From Acidimicrobiia bacterium (GTDB taxonomy: Bacteria > Actinomycetota > Acidimicrobiia > Spongiisociales > Spongiisociaceae), in NCBI GenBank assembly GCA_009838635.1, contig VXRE01000035.1, forward strand, positions 1,065 to 51,466: DNA of 50,402 nt, read 5' to 3'. Below the pieces are notes generated by a model that worked only from the letters and a program-made list of their open reading frames with translations, searched no databases and was not told the DNA's origin. Both the position numbers and the translations under genes were made by a program. Shown in pieces: positions 8,740-17,672 of the stretch; the stretch's first letter is position 1, and each line of letters opens with the position of its first letter.

Positions 8740-10539
8740 CTAGCCGATCAGGGCTGCCTCAAGGAAGCGAAGACTGTCGTAGAAGTTGTAGTTGTCGTAG
8801 AGGGCCTGGGCCTGGTCGATCAGAGCCTGCTGGCTGGCCGACAGGTCCATGCCGCTCGCCCGAGCGAACAGGTCATCGGAGCGATCCTGCATGCCCTTGA
8901 GGTCGTAGTAGATCTCCTGGGCCAGCAGGAACTGTTCCAATCCCGCCTGAGTGTCGTAAGTCTCGGACAGGACTCCCCTTGCCTTCAGAGCCTCGATCTG
9001 GGTTCTGAACACCGTCTCGGGGTGGTAGCTCGGCAAGCTCAGGTCCCACAGAGCTTCCTGGTCTTCCCAGTTGAAGGACGGATCGATCGTATCCCAGATC
9101 ACTCCGATGTCTGCGGGCTCCATGGTGAGGCCGCGCTTCTCGTTAATGATGTTGGCCTCGATCTCCCAACCCGTCTCCTGGACCGCGGGATCCTCGAGAT
9201 AGGCGAGAATACGGTTCGCCATCGCTACGACCCGATAGGCGAGGTCCTTGTTCTCCTCGACCCATTCGCGGCGAGCCAAGAGGCCGGTGCCGCCAACGGT
9301 GGATGAGGCGATCGCGGTCTGCTGTGACAGGGCGTCGTGCTCGTACATCATGGCGAAGTTGATCAGCGGATCCCACCCGTTGCGCATCATCTGCACGAGG
9401 GTCGGAGCGCCATAGGGCATGGCGAACTCGATCCGGCCCGCTTGTGCGGAGAGCTGCACGATGGTCGGGTCATCCACGTACACCGGAGTGGAGTAGTTAC
9501 GCCAGTCGTTGGTGGTGATGCGGATGGGCTGGGTGTTACCCGCGTCGTCCAGCACCGGGGTTCCGTCCAGGCCTAGGAGGACCAACGGGTTGCCCTCGCC
9601 GTCCAGGGCCGGAATGTCCTCCACTACGTCCTCCCACCACTGGGGCAGGTAGGCGAAGAAGGCATCCGAGTACTGGGACTGCGTCGTGCTGTGCGGCGGG
9701 ATATGGACTTCCTTACCGACCAACTGCTGTACCGCAGCGGTGGCCGCGTCCGTGAAGCTCATGCCCTCGTCCATGAACTCGAGCGCTGTCTTGGCCTCGC
9801 TGTCCGGGGCTACGAGGATCGCATAGCCGACGTAGATGTCAGCAAAGTGGATGGGCGGAATGGTCTGACCGAAGGTCTCCAGCGTTCCGAAGACGCCAGG
9901 TACCCAACCCTGCGCGACATCGCCGTCACCACGCTCCAACCAAGGAACGATCTCCTGGGAGGCGGTGAAGTAGTGATAGGTGGGCTGGTTCGGAGTGATG
10001 GTGATACCCCATTCCTCCCACCATCCCAGCTCGATCGGGATCTGCCAGTAGGCAAGGTCGGCACAGCACGGATAGATGCCCATACGAACCTCTGCGGCGC
10101 GGATCTCGGGCGCCGTGACCATCATGGACTCTTCGAGAGCCATCTGGGCTTCCTCGGCCGCCATCTCGGCTTCCTCAGCCATCGCAGCAGCCTCATCGGC
10201 CTTCATCTGGGCCTCTTCCAGAGCTGCCTGGGCCTCAGCATCGCCTGCCTCCGCCGCCGCCTGGGTGGCTTCGAGGTCGGCCTGAGCCTGTTCCAGGGCC
10301 GCCTGGGCCGCCGCTGCATCGGCTGCGGCCGCGTCGGCTTGCGCCTGGGCTTCCGCCGCCTGGGCTGCCGCTGCGTCGGCTTGCGCCTGAGCCGCAGCTG
10401 CCTCGGCCTCGGCCGCCTGGGCCTCCGCCGCCGCCTGGGCTGCCGCTGCGTCGGCTTCGGCCGAACCGTCGTCGCCGCAGGCTGACGCCAGCAACGCTAG
10501 GGCCACCATCAAGATGATGGCGCCACGAAACTTCTTCAT
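8740..10539 (-). CDS. NitT/TauT-type ABC substrate-binding lipoprotein with N-terminal Ala-rich coiled-coil stalk
   Basis: MKKFRGAIILMVALALLASAC lipobox; about 115 aa of Ala/Gln/Glu heptads; SBP domain; adjacent to cognate permease and ATPase genes. Confidence 0.85.
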   Translation of the reverse strand: MKKFRGAIILMVALALLASACGDDGSAEADAAAAQAAAEAQAAEAEAAAAQAQADAAAAQAAEAQAQADAAAADAAAAQAALEQAQADLEATQAAAEAGDAEAQAALEEAQMKADEAAAMAEEAEMAAEEAQMALEESMMVTAPEIRAAEVRMGIYPCCADLAYWQIPIELGWWEEWGITITPNQPTYHYFTASQEIVPWLERGDGDVAQGWVPGVFGTLETFGQTIPPIHFADIYVGYAILVAPDSEAKTALEFMDEGMSFTDAATAAVQQLVGKEVHIPPHSTTQSQYSDAFFAYLPQWWEDVVEDIPALDGEGNPLVLLGLDGTPVLDDAGNTQPIRITTNDWRNYSTPVYVDDPTIVQLSAQAGRIEFAMPYGAPTLVQMMRNGWDPLINFAMMYEHDALSQQTAIASSTVGGTGLLARREWVEENKDLAYRVVAMANRILAYLEDPAVQETGWEIEANIINEKRGLTMEPADIGVIWDTIDPSFNWEDQEALWDLSLPSYHPETVFRTQIEALKARGVLSETYDTQAGLEQFLLAQEIYYDLKGMQDRSDDLFARASGMDLSASQQALIDQAQALYDNYNFYDSLRFLEAALIG

Positions 10540-10807
10540 ACGAGGTCCTTCCGCTCGCTTGCTTGCCATGTTGGGCACAGTCAATTCCCAAGGATCACGC
10601 CGCGTACCGGCGCAACCCGTATTTATAGCGCCTGTCGCTCTCCGATCCCAAAGGGCTTCACAGACTCGGGGCCTGGGGGCTCGGAGAGGACTATGCACTA
10701 CGTCTGCCGGTGCCGGAACGGCTGGCCGGGTCACTGTAGCAGGGACCCCCGGAACGCGCCCATGAGAGCGCACCTCCCCGCATCGATTCTCGGCCCCGAT
10801 GAGGCGC

Positions 10808-12481
10808 CTATCCGTACGGTGTCGGCGACTGTCCGCTCGGTGCCAGGGAGAGGTAGAGGCCGCGCCGGTCGCCCGATACGGAGCCGGTTACATCGGCATT
10901 CGTGATCAGGTCGGTGCGGTAGACGTGGTGCGTGTTGACGTAGACGACACCGATGAACGGGTACCCGTTCTCCGCTTCGAGCAGCTGGACCCTCCGGAAC
11001 ACATCTGAGCGGTCCTCGTCGCTCGCCGTCGCCAGGTCCGTCAGCGCCGGGATCAACTCGGGGAGGACTTCCTCGGAAGGCGCCTGCCAGCCCGGCCTCG
11101 GGAGCACGTAGCGGTAGGGGTTGGCGTACCAGCCGTGGCGGGTCACGGTCAGGTCGTAGTCGGAAGTGACGAGCCTGGCGAGCCAGGTGGCTCGGTCAAC
11201 GGGGACCGGCTCGACCCTGACCCCGGCCTCGGCCCACGAGGCCACTAGGACGTCGAAGAAGGCCTCCGGGTACTCCTGCTCCGGATAGAGCAGTTCGAGG
11301 CTGACCCCGCCCTCGTACCCCGCCTCTGCCAGGACCTGCGCGGCCGCCTCGACATCCCGTTGGTATCCCGGTAGCTCGGTAGGACCTAGACCGGACGCGA
11401 GCAGGGGATGGGAGGTGGACCACGGCTCGGCCTCACCGGCGAAGGCGGTGTCGGCCAGTCCCTGGCGGTCCAGGGACAGCCATGCGGCCCGAACCACCGC
11501 GCCGTCCGCGGTCATGCCCCTGCGGGCGGCATGGAGCCAGATGGTCCAAGCCGGCGTTCCTACCACCTCGAGCTGCGGATCCCCGAAGAGGCCGATCGCT
11601 GCCTCGATGGTGTCGGTCCGGATGAGAGCCACTTCCCCCGACTCGAGGGCGGACACCCGGTCCTGCTCGTTCTCGATGATGCGAACCCGGAGCAGTTCGT
11701 ACCCGGGGAGGGCAGCCGGATCCCAGTAGTCCGGGTTGGGTTCGAGAACCAACTCCGAGCCCGGCGTGTAGGAGACGAACCGCAACGGCCCGGTCCCCAC
11801 CGGCTCCGTTCCGTGGGCGGGTGCCGACTCGGTCAGTATCGACGAGAACCCGCTCCCGGTGGGGTCGGCTACTTCGAACAGGAAGGCGCTCGACGGCTCC
11901 CTCAACTCGAAGACTACCGTGTAGTCGTCGGTTGCGGTCACGCTCTCCAGGTTGCGGGCCCGTTGGCTTACGACCGGGCTTCCGTCGGTGAGGGCCCGCG
12001 TGACGCTGTAGACCACGTCCCGAGCCGTGAAGTCGGCGCCGTTGTGGAACCTGACGCCCTGCCTCAAGTGGAAGGTGTAGGTCCTGCGGTCCTCGGAGAT
12101 GCTCCATTCGGTGGCAAGGCGGGGCAGTACCTCACCGGAGGGGCTGGTCCAGGCCAGGGTCTCGTAGACGGTGGTCAGCGCCGGAGCGTCCCGACCGCTG
12201 CCGTCGGAGTTGATCGGATCCAGCGTGCCTATGCCGGCCGGTTCCGCGATGACGATTTCGACGATCTCCGGCGCCTCGGGCGGGCCGGCAGTGGTGGTGG
12301 TCACCTCAGCCGGGATCGAGGTGGTGGTGGTGGGAGGGGTGGTCGTCGTGGATTTCGACGTGGTGCCGGGTGGGGCCGATGTGGTGGTCGTGGCCGGTTG
12401 TGAGGTGGTAGTCGTGATTGGCTGAGTGGTCGGAGGCTGCGTGGAGGGGGGCGCATCCCGTTCGCTCGTCCCGCAGGCCAC
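10808..12481 (-). CDS. Family 5 (peptide/nickel/opine) substrate-binding lipoprotein; N-terminus uncertain
   Basis: DPALTTVYETLAW..LRQGVRFHNGADFTARDVVYSVTRAL; in-frame LQWILPILVLFAVAC lipobox upstream of the called start. Confidence 0.85.
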   Translation of the reverse strand: MACGTSERDAPPSTQPPTTQPITTTTSQPATTTTSAPPGTTSKSTTTTPPTTTTSIPAEVTTTTAGPPEAPEIVEIVIAEPAGIGTLDPINSDGSGRDAPALTTVYETLAWTSPSGEVLPRLATEWSISEDRRTYTFHLRQGVRFHNGADFTARDVVYSVTRALTDGSPVVSQRARNLESVTATDDYTVVFELREPSSAFLFEVADPTGSGFSSILTESAPAHGTEPVGTGPLRFVSYTPGSELVLEPNPDYWDPAALPGYELLRVRIIENEQDRVSALESGEVALIRTDTIEAAIGLFGDPQLEVVGTPAWTIWLHAARRGMTADGAVVRAAWLSLDRQGLADTAFAGEAEPWSTSHPLLASGLGPTELPGYQRDVEAAAQVLAEAGYEGGVSLELLYPEQEYPEAFFDVLVASWAEAGVRVEPVPVDRATWLARLVTSDYDLTVTRHGWYANPYRYVLPRPGWQAPSEEVLPELIPALTDLATASDEDRSDVFRRVQLLEAENGYPFIGVVYVNTHHVYRTDLITNADVTGSVSGDRRGLYLSLAPSGQSPTPYG

Positions 12482-12608
12482 GGCGAAGAGGACAAGGATC
12501 GGGAGTATCCACTGGAGGTGACGGATCGCGCCGGCTCCTAGCGGTGACTGAGCCCGTTCATGACTACCCGGACTCGCTTCCCGAGTTGCGGACCGCGCCG
12601 GGGTGCGA

Positions 12609-13118
12609 TCAGATCGAGAACGGATGAGTCGCCCCGTTGACGGTCACGGTGTAATCCCCGGGCTCGAACCCGTTACCGATCGGTACCACCACCTCGAACG
12701 GCTCGATTACCTGGGCGCAGGCGGAGCCGGGTTCCGGCGCCACGCTCCAGACCATGACGGTGTAGTCGCTTCCGTCCTCCGTGACCTCGGTGAAGGTCTC
12801 GTGGCAGGGTGTGGGATGGTCGCCTTCGATCTCCACCGACACCTGCGGTGGGAAGGACTCGAGGATGGACACCTCCACACTGCGGATGTGGGCCGGCGGG
12901 TCCTCCGCGGTCGGTTCGTCCGCCTCGATGGTGGTCGTGGTCTCTTCGACCGGCGCGGGCCGGGTGGCGATTGTGGTGTCGGTGATGGGATCCTGGGCGG
13001 TGGTGATCCCGGACGACGTTCGTTCGTCGGAACCGCAGGCAACCGACACCATCGCCAGCACAGCGACGACGAGGAGGACTGCCAGGAGCTTCCGGCGTAG
13101 CCGGTGGCCGAATTGCAT
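12609..13118 (-). CDS. Hypothetical secreted lipoprotein
   Basis: MQFGHRLRRKLLAVLLVVAVLAMVSVAC signal/lipobox, Thr-rich linker. Confidence 0.7.
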   Translation of the reverse strand: MQFGHRLRRKLLAVLLVVAVLAMVSVACGSDERTSSGITTAQDPITDTTIATRPAPVEETTTTIEADEPTAEDPPAHIRSVEVSILESFPPQVSVEIEGDHPTPCHETFTEVTEDGSDYTVMVWSVAPEPGSACAQVIEPFEVVVPIGNGFEPGDYTVTVNGATHPFSI

Positions 13119-13145
13119 GCTCGGAAAGTCTATCCGGCTACAGGG

Positions 13146-13625
13146 TTAGGACAGCCGGAGGATGATGATGCCGGCCAGGGTGATCAGGTTGATCCGGGTG
13201 GAGTCACGGATGGCGTTCCAGCTCTCCGACTGCCAGCTGACGAACCACTCGGCGCCCACCACCTGGATGACGAGGAACCAGACCACCAGGGCCGCCATGA
13301 AGGCCAGGTAACCGAACAGTTTGGCCGCTTCCCAGGCGTCGGCCGGTGCACCGAGGTTGGTAGCCAGGTAGTAGCTACCGACCAGCGACAGCACGGTGAC
13401 CGCCACCTCGAACAAGAGGATCGTGACAAAGGCGATCCGGTGGAGGGCCGGCGACCGGATCTCTCGCCACTGCGTTCCCTTGTCCATATTGGTGGTGTCC
13501 ATCGTCATGATGTGTTCGACGAAGGCCAGGTTGGCGCCGGGTGCGGTGAGGTTGTTGAGCACCACGATGCCGCCCATCACTCCGGTACCGAGCAGGATCA
13601 GCAACGGGATGAGGCGGAAGACCAT
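13146..13625 (-). CDS. Small integral membrane protein, about 4 TM segments
   Basis: Several hydrophobic helices, e.g. FVTILLFEVAVTVLSLVGSYYLA and LAFMAALVVWFLVIQVVG. Confidence 0.65.
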   Translation of the reverse strand: MVFRLIPLLILLGTGVMGGIVVLNNLTAPGANLAFVEHIMTMDTTNMDKGTQWREIRSPALHRIAFVTILLFEVAVTVLSLVGSYYLATNLGAPADAWEAAKLFGYLAFMAALVVWFLVIQVVGAEWFVSWQSESWNAIRDSTRINLITLAGIIILRLS

Positions 13626-13979
13626 CTCGACGGTGGTGATGTCGGCGTCGATCGCTCGTCCTCCTCGGTCGGCTTCCGGTCACGGGGGCCACCAGAATAG
13701 GGGCCAGGGCAGGAGTGTGGTCGGAAACGATCGGCTCGTCACCCCGACCGCGCGGCGCCTGTCTGCGATTGGCACGCCTGGCGTCGTCACCACGTACCAC
13801 CCGGCACCGCCTGCGAGTGCGAGAGAGACGCTGATCATCCACGGATTCGGTGACGTGGCTCTCGATCCCGTCTTACATGCCGACGTTCCCCTCGGAGGGA
13901 TGTGGCGCGGCGTTATCGGGGCCCGGTGAGGTGCACCGGTCTGGCGGCGCGACTCTCGCGTTCTTTCCGGGCTCGGACG

Positions 13980-14570
13980 CTAGACCCGGCGGGCCATCAT
14001 CTTGTCGATCACCCCGCCGATGGTGGTGGTGAACACCTTCAGCGACATTTCGCTCAGCTCCTTCGAGCAGTCGGCCGGGGCGAAAGTCTGGGGCTCGGCA
14101 AGGCGCGCCCAGTGCGGGGCCAGGGTGTTCGGGCCGGTTATGCCTCCCTTGCCGACATCGCTTGCTACGTAGAGGGTGGTGGTGACAGCCGAGTTGATGA
14201 TCCTGATCGTGCACATCTCGCACGGTTCGAGCGAGGTGACCAGGGTGTGACCCTTCAGATTCCCGCCATCAGGATGCGTGTCCTCGTATACGTTCAGCGC
14301 CGACATCTCGGCGTGCAGGTCGCTTCTGAACCTGGGCGCCAGCATCCGGTTGCGGTCGCTGACCAGAACCTCTCCGTCGGGATCGAGGATCAGGCAGCCC
14401 ACCGCGGCGTTGCCCTCGAGTCCGCCCGTGATGGCTTCCTGGATGGCCTGGCGGGCGATGGCGTCATCCGGTCTGGCTCCGTCAAAGGCCTCAACGCGTT
14501 CCCGCAGATCGAGCAGCTGCTGTTTCGTCTCGGCCGGGATGGTCCCGGCCCCATCAGGATGTAAGCTCAT
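13980..14570 (-). CDS. Cytidine/deoxycytidylate deaminase-fold protein
   Basis: Zinc motif HAEMSAL ... SLEPCEMCTIRI; start MSLHPDG at 14570. Confidence 0.82.
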   Translation of the reverse strand: MSLHPDGAGTIPAETKQQLLDLRERVEAFDGARPDDAIARQAIQEAITGGLEGNAAVGCLILDPDGEVLVSDRNRMLAPRFRSDLHAEMSALNVYEDTHPDGGNLKGHTLVTSLEPCEMCTIRIINSAVTTTLYVASDVGKGGITGPNTLAPHWARLAEPQTFAPADCSKELSEMSLKVFTTTIGGVIDKMMARRV

Positions 14571-14721
14571 GTCGTGCCCAGGTTCTACTCCGCGCTCCCG
14601 TTGCTTGTCAACCGGCAATTGCTCGGAGTGAGGAGCCGGGCACCGTCGCTCCGGGCCACCAGCGCTGTCTTGACCCGGGGTGATGGCGGACCGACGGCTT
14701 GAAAGGACGGAGTTCGGGCAT

Positions 14722-16332
14722 ATGGCGGGACAACCTCTCGATCTGGTGGTAACCAACGGCACGGTCGTGACGGGCGGCGGACGCTACCGGGTGGCGGTCG
14801 GCGTCAAGGACGGCAAGGTGGCCATGCTGGCTCCCGAGGAGTTGATGCCGTCTGCCAAGAAGACCATCGACGCACGGGGCAACTACGTGCTCCCGGGGGT
14901 GGTGGACTCCGAGGCTCACCCGGGGTGCTACGTGCCGTTCGACTACGACATGACCACCGAGTCGCGGGCGGCTGCCACTGCGGGTATCACCACCTGGGGT
15001 ATCCAGGCTCCGACCACTCGTTTGGGCACGAAGCCGTTCAAGGAAGTGGTGGGCAGGGCCGACGTGGTCTCGTTCAACGAGTCGTTTCCTTCGGGGCGGG
15101 ACGTGATCAACGAGGTGAGCCATGTCGACGCCTACCTGACCTACATGCTCGAGACCGACCAGCACGCCCGAGAGATCCCCCAGTACGCCGAGGAACACGG
15201 GGTCACCTCCTTCAAGCTCTACCTGCAGACCCGTTCGATGAAGGGCATGTCGGACGAGGACGACACCAACTGGCCGTCCCGGCGGGCCGGCCTGGGTACG
15301 GGCATCGATGACGGCACGGTCTACCTGGTGATGGAGGAGGTCGCCCATATCGGCCATCCGGGGATCGTTCACATCCATCCCGAGAACTGGGAGATCGGGC
15401 GGATCTTCGAGGACCGCCTTCGGAGTAGCGGCCGCACCGACTTCGGTTCGTGGACCGACCGCTCACCCGATTTCCTCGAGGCCCACCACGTCCGCTCATA
15501 CGCCTACCTGGCCATGCAGACCCCCGGCCACGTTCCCCTCTACCTCCAGCACTGCACCACCAAGCTGTCCTTCGAGGAAGTGGCCCGAGCTCGCGCCGAG
15601 GGTCTGGAGCTGTACGCGCAGACCGGTCCACCATGGCTCTGGGCCGAGCCCGAGTACGGCTGGAGGATCAACGTCCCGCTCCGCCGCAGGGACAACATCG
15701 AGGCGCTCTGGGTGGCGCTGGCCGAGGGCATCGTGGACGTCGTCGGGTCCGATCACGTGGTTGGATGGGAGCCGTCCTCCCACGAGGAGATGTTCAACCC
15801 GGTGATCTGGGATTGCCGTACCGGGTTCTCGAGGGTGGAGTTGTTCCTGCCCGTGATGCTGTCGGAAGGGGTCAACAAGGGCCGCATCAGCCTCGAGCGG
15901 GCCGTCCAGGTGAGTTGCGAGAACCCCGCCAAGACCTCCGGCCTCTGGGGAACCAAGGGCTCGCTCCTCCCGGGCTTCGACGCGGACATGGTGATCATCG
16001 ACCTGGGTCGGGAGGTGAAGGTCGGCAAGGAGCACATCAACACCAGGTCCGGATGGTCGATCATGGAAGGCCATACCTTCACCGGCTGGCCGATCATGAC
16101 CATCCTGCGGGGCGAGGTCAGCGCGGAATGGGCGGACGACTCACCCGGGATGCGTCCGGTCGGAGATCCGCGGGGCCACTACCTGCCTCGCAAGCTGGGG
16201 CCCAGCCATCAGGTCCTGGACGCCAACAGCCCGGCCCGGGTGGCCCCCACCCAGCGCTGGCTGGCCGACAAGTTCGCCCGACCCGGCTTCGCCCCCGAGA
16301 CCACGAAGTACACCCGGCCCATCGGGGGTTGA
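14722..16332 (+). CDS. Dihydropyrimidinase/hydantoinase-like cyclic amidohydrolase
   Basis: LPGVVDSEAHPG, TSFKLY carboxy-lysine region, LQHCTTK, VGSDHV, PGFDADMVIIDL; start MAGQPLD at 14722. Confidence 0.82.
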   Translation: MAGQPLDLVVTNGTVVTGGGRYRVAVGVKDGKVAMLAPEELMPSAKKTIDARGNYVLPGVVDSEAHPGCYVPFDYDMTTESRAAATAGITTWGIQAPTTRLGTKPFKEVVGRADVVSFNESFPSGRDVINEVSHVDAYLTYMLETDQHAREIPQYAEEHGVTSFKLYLQTRSMKGMSDEDDTNWPSRRAGLGTGIDDGTVYLVMEEVAHIGHPGIVHIHPENWEIGRIFEDRLRSSGRTDFGSWTDRSPDFLEAHHVRSYAYLAMQTPGHVPLYLQHCTTKLSFEEVARARAEGLELYAQTGPPWLWAEPEYGWRINVPLRRRDNIEALWVALAEGIVDVVGSDHVVGWEPSSHEEMFNPVIWDCRTGFSRVELFLPVMLSEGVNKGRISLERAVQVSCENPAKTSGLWGTKGSLLPGFDADMVIIDLGREVKVGKEHINTRSGWSIMEGHTFTGWPIMTILRGEVSAEWADDSPGMRPVGDPRGHYLPRKLGPSHQVLDANSPARVAPTQRWLADKFARPGFAPETTKYTRPIGG

Positions 16333-16334
16333 CG

Positions 16335-17090
16335 ATGCCTATCTGGGACGACGTCCTCACCGAGACGGATCGGACGGTCTTCGCCGCGGCCGGTTGGGGC
16401 AAGCGGGCCGGGTACGGCGACCGTCCCGCCATCATGGTCATCGACGTCAACTACAACTTCTGCGGGGACCGAGCCGAGCCGATCCTCGAATCGATCGAGC
16501 GGTGGCGTTACGCGTGCGGGCCCGAGGCCTGGGAGCGCGGGATCCCCGCCATCCAGGACATCCTCGACGTGGCGCGCGCCAAGCGCCTTCCGGTCATCTA
16601 CACCACCAACCCGCGCCGGGCCGACGGCTTCGACCTCGGGATCTGGTCGCTGAAGAGCACCCGGGCGGAGGACGAGGTGGACGTGATGGGGCATAAGGGC
16701 AACGAGATCGTGGCCGAGGTGGCGCCCCGACCCGACGACCTGTTCATCGAGAAGCGCAAGCCGTCTGCCTTCTTCGGAACGCCGCTGGTGAGCCACCTCA
16801 CCATGATGAGGGCCGATTCGCTCATCCTCACCGGCACCACCACCAGCGGATGCGTGCGCGCCAGCGCCGTGGATGCCCTCTCGAACGACTTCAAGGTGAC
16901 GATCCCGCATGAAGCGGTGTTCGATCGTGGCGAGGTGTCACACAAGATCGCCCTCTTCGACCTGCATATGAAGTATGTGGACGTCACCGACCTGGACGAC
17001 GTTCTCACGTACCTGAGAGACCTGCCGGTGGGCTTGTTCGACGACACCTATCCGCCTGCCGCCGCGGCTGCCGGGAGGGAGTTGCTGTGA
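16335..17090 (+). CDS. Isochorismatase-family amidohydrolase (N-carbamoylsarcosine amidase/maleamate amidase-like)
   Basis: Asp-Lys-Cys triad context: MVIDVNYNF, EKRKPSAFFGTPL, TGTTTSGCVRASAVDA. Confidence 0.87.
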   Translation: MPIWDDVLTETDRTVFAAAGWGKRAGYGDRPAIMVIDVNYNFCGDRAEPILESIERWRYACGPEAWERGIPAIQDILDVARAKRLPVIYTTNPRRADGFDLGIWSLKSTRAEDEVDVMGHKGNEIVAEVAPRPDDLFIEKRKPSAFFGTPLVSHLTMMRADSLILTGTTTSGCVRASAVDALSNDFKVTIPHEAVFDRGEVSHKIALFDLHMKYVDVTDLDDVLTYLRDLPVGLFDDTYPPAAAAAGRELL

Positions 17091-17668
17091 GCCTTGACTT
17101 TTCCATCAGGAAGGTCATCAACCAGATCGAGGAGGAGCGGATCAGGGAGGGGATCGAAGCAGATCCGCCGCTCCGCAAGGCAGTGGTGGCGGCAGTGATA
17201 CACAACCCCTACGCGGGGAGTTACCACGAGGACCTGTCGGAGGCGGTCGCGTTCTCGGCCGGCCTGGGTCGGATCCTTGGGGAGATGGCCATGGACGCCC
17301 TGGGAGAGCCGGTCGTGTCCTACGGCAAGGGAGGGATCGCCGGACTAGATGGATCGCAGGAGCACGCGGTGATGTTCCTTTCCACCGCCTTCGCCAACCC
17401 GCTCCGCCAGACGCTCGGAGGGGGAGTCGCCTGGATGTCCTCGGCCACCATCGTGGCGGCGGCCGGAACCCCGATCACCATCCCGCTGGCCCACAAGGAC
17501 GCCCTCTATGTCCGCGATCACTACGACGCCATAACGCTGTATCCCGGCGACGCTCCCCGGCCGGACGAAGTACTGGTGGCCGTGGGGGTCGCCAACCGGG
17601 GGAGGCTCAACGCCCGGATGGGAGGCCTGGCGGCCGAAGACGTGATCGGCGAGGACGGATTGCGCTAA
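17087..17668 (+). CDS. DUF1185 (amino acid synthesis family) protein
   Basis: VIHNPYAG..VSYGKGGIAGLDGSQEHAVMFL..FANPLRQTLGGGVAWMSS. Confidence 0.8.
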   Translation: MSLDFSIRKVINQIEEERIREGIEADPPLRKAVVAAVIHNPYAGSYHEDLSEAVAFSAGLGRILGEMAMDALGEPVVSYGKGGIAGLDGSQEHAVMFLSTAFANPLRQTLGGGVAWMSSATIVAAAGTPITIPLAHKDALYVRDHYDAITLYPGDAPRPDEVLVAVGVANRGRLNARMGGLAAEDVIGEDGLR

Positions 17669-17672
17669 CGCG

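Noticed and set aside
12300-12480. GT-rich short repeats that might look like a CRISPR or satellite
   Set aside because: They encode the Thr/Pro-rich linker of the SBP lipoprotein; no spacer/repeat regularity.
13396-13929. 177-aa plus-strand ORF
   Set aside because: Mostly antisense to the membrane protein gene 13146-13625, no domain-like features.
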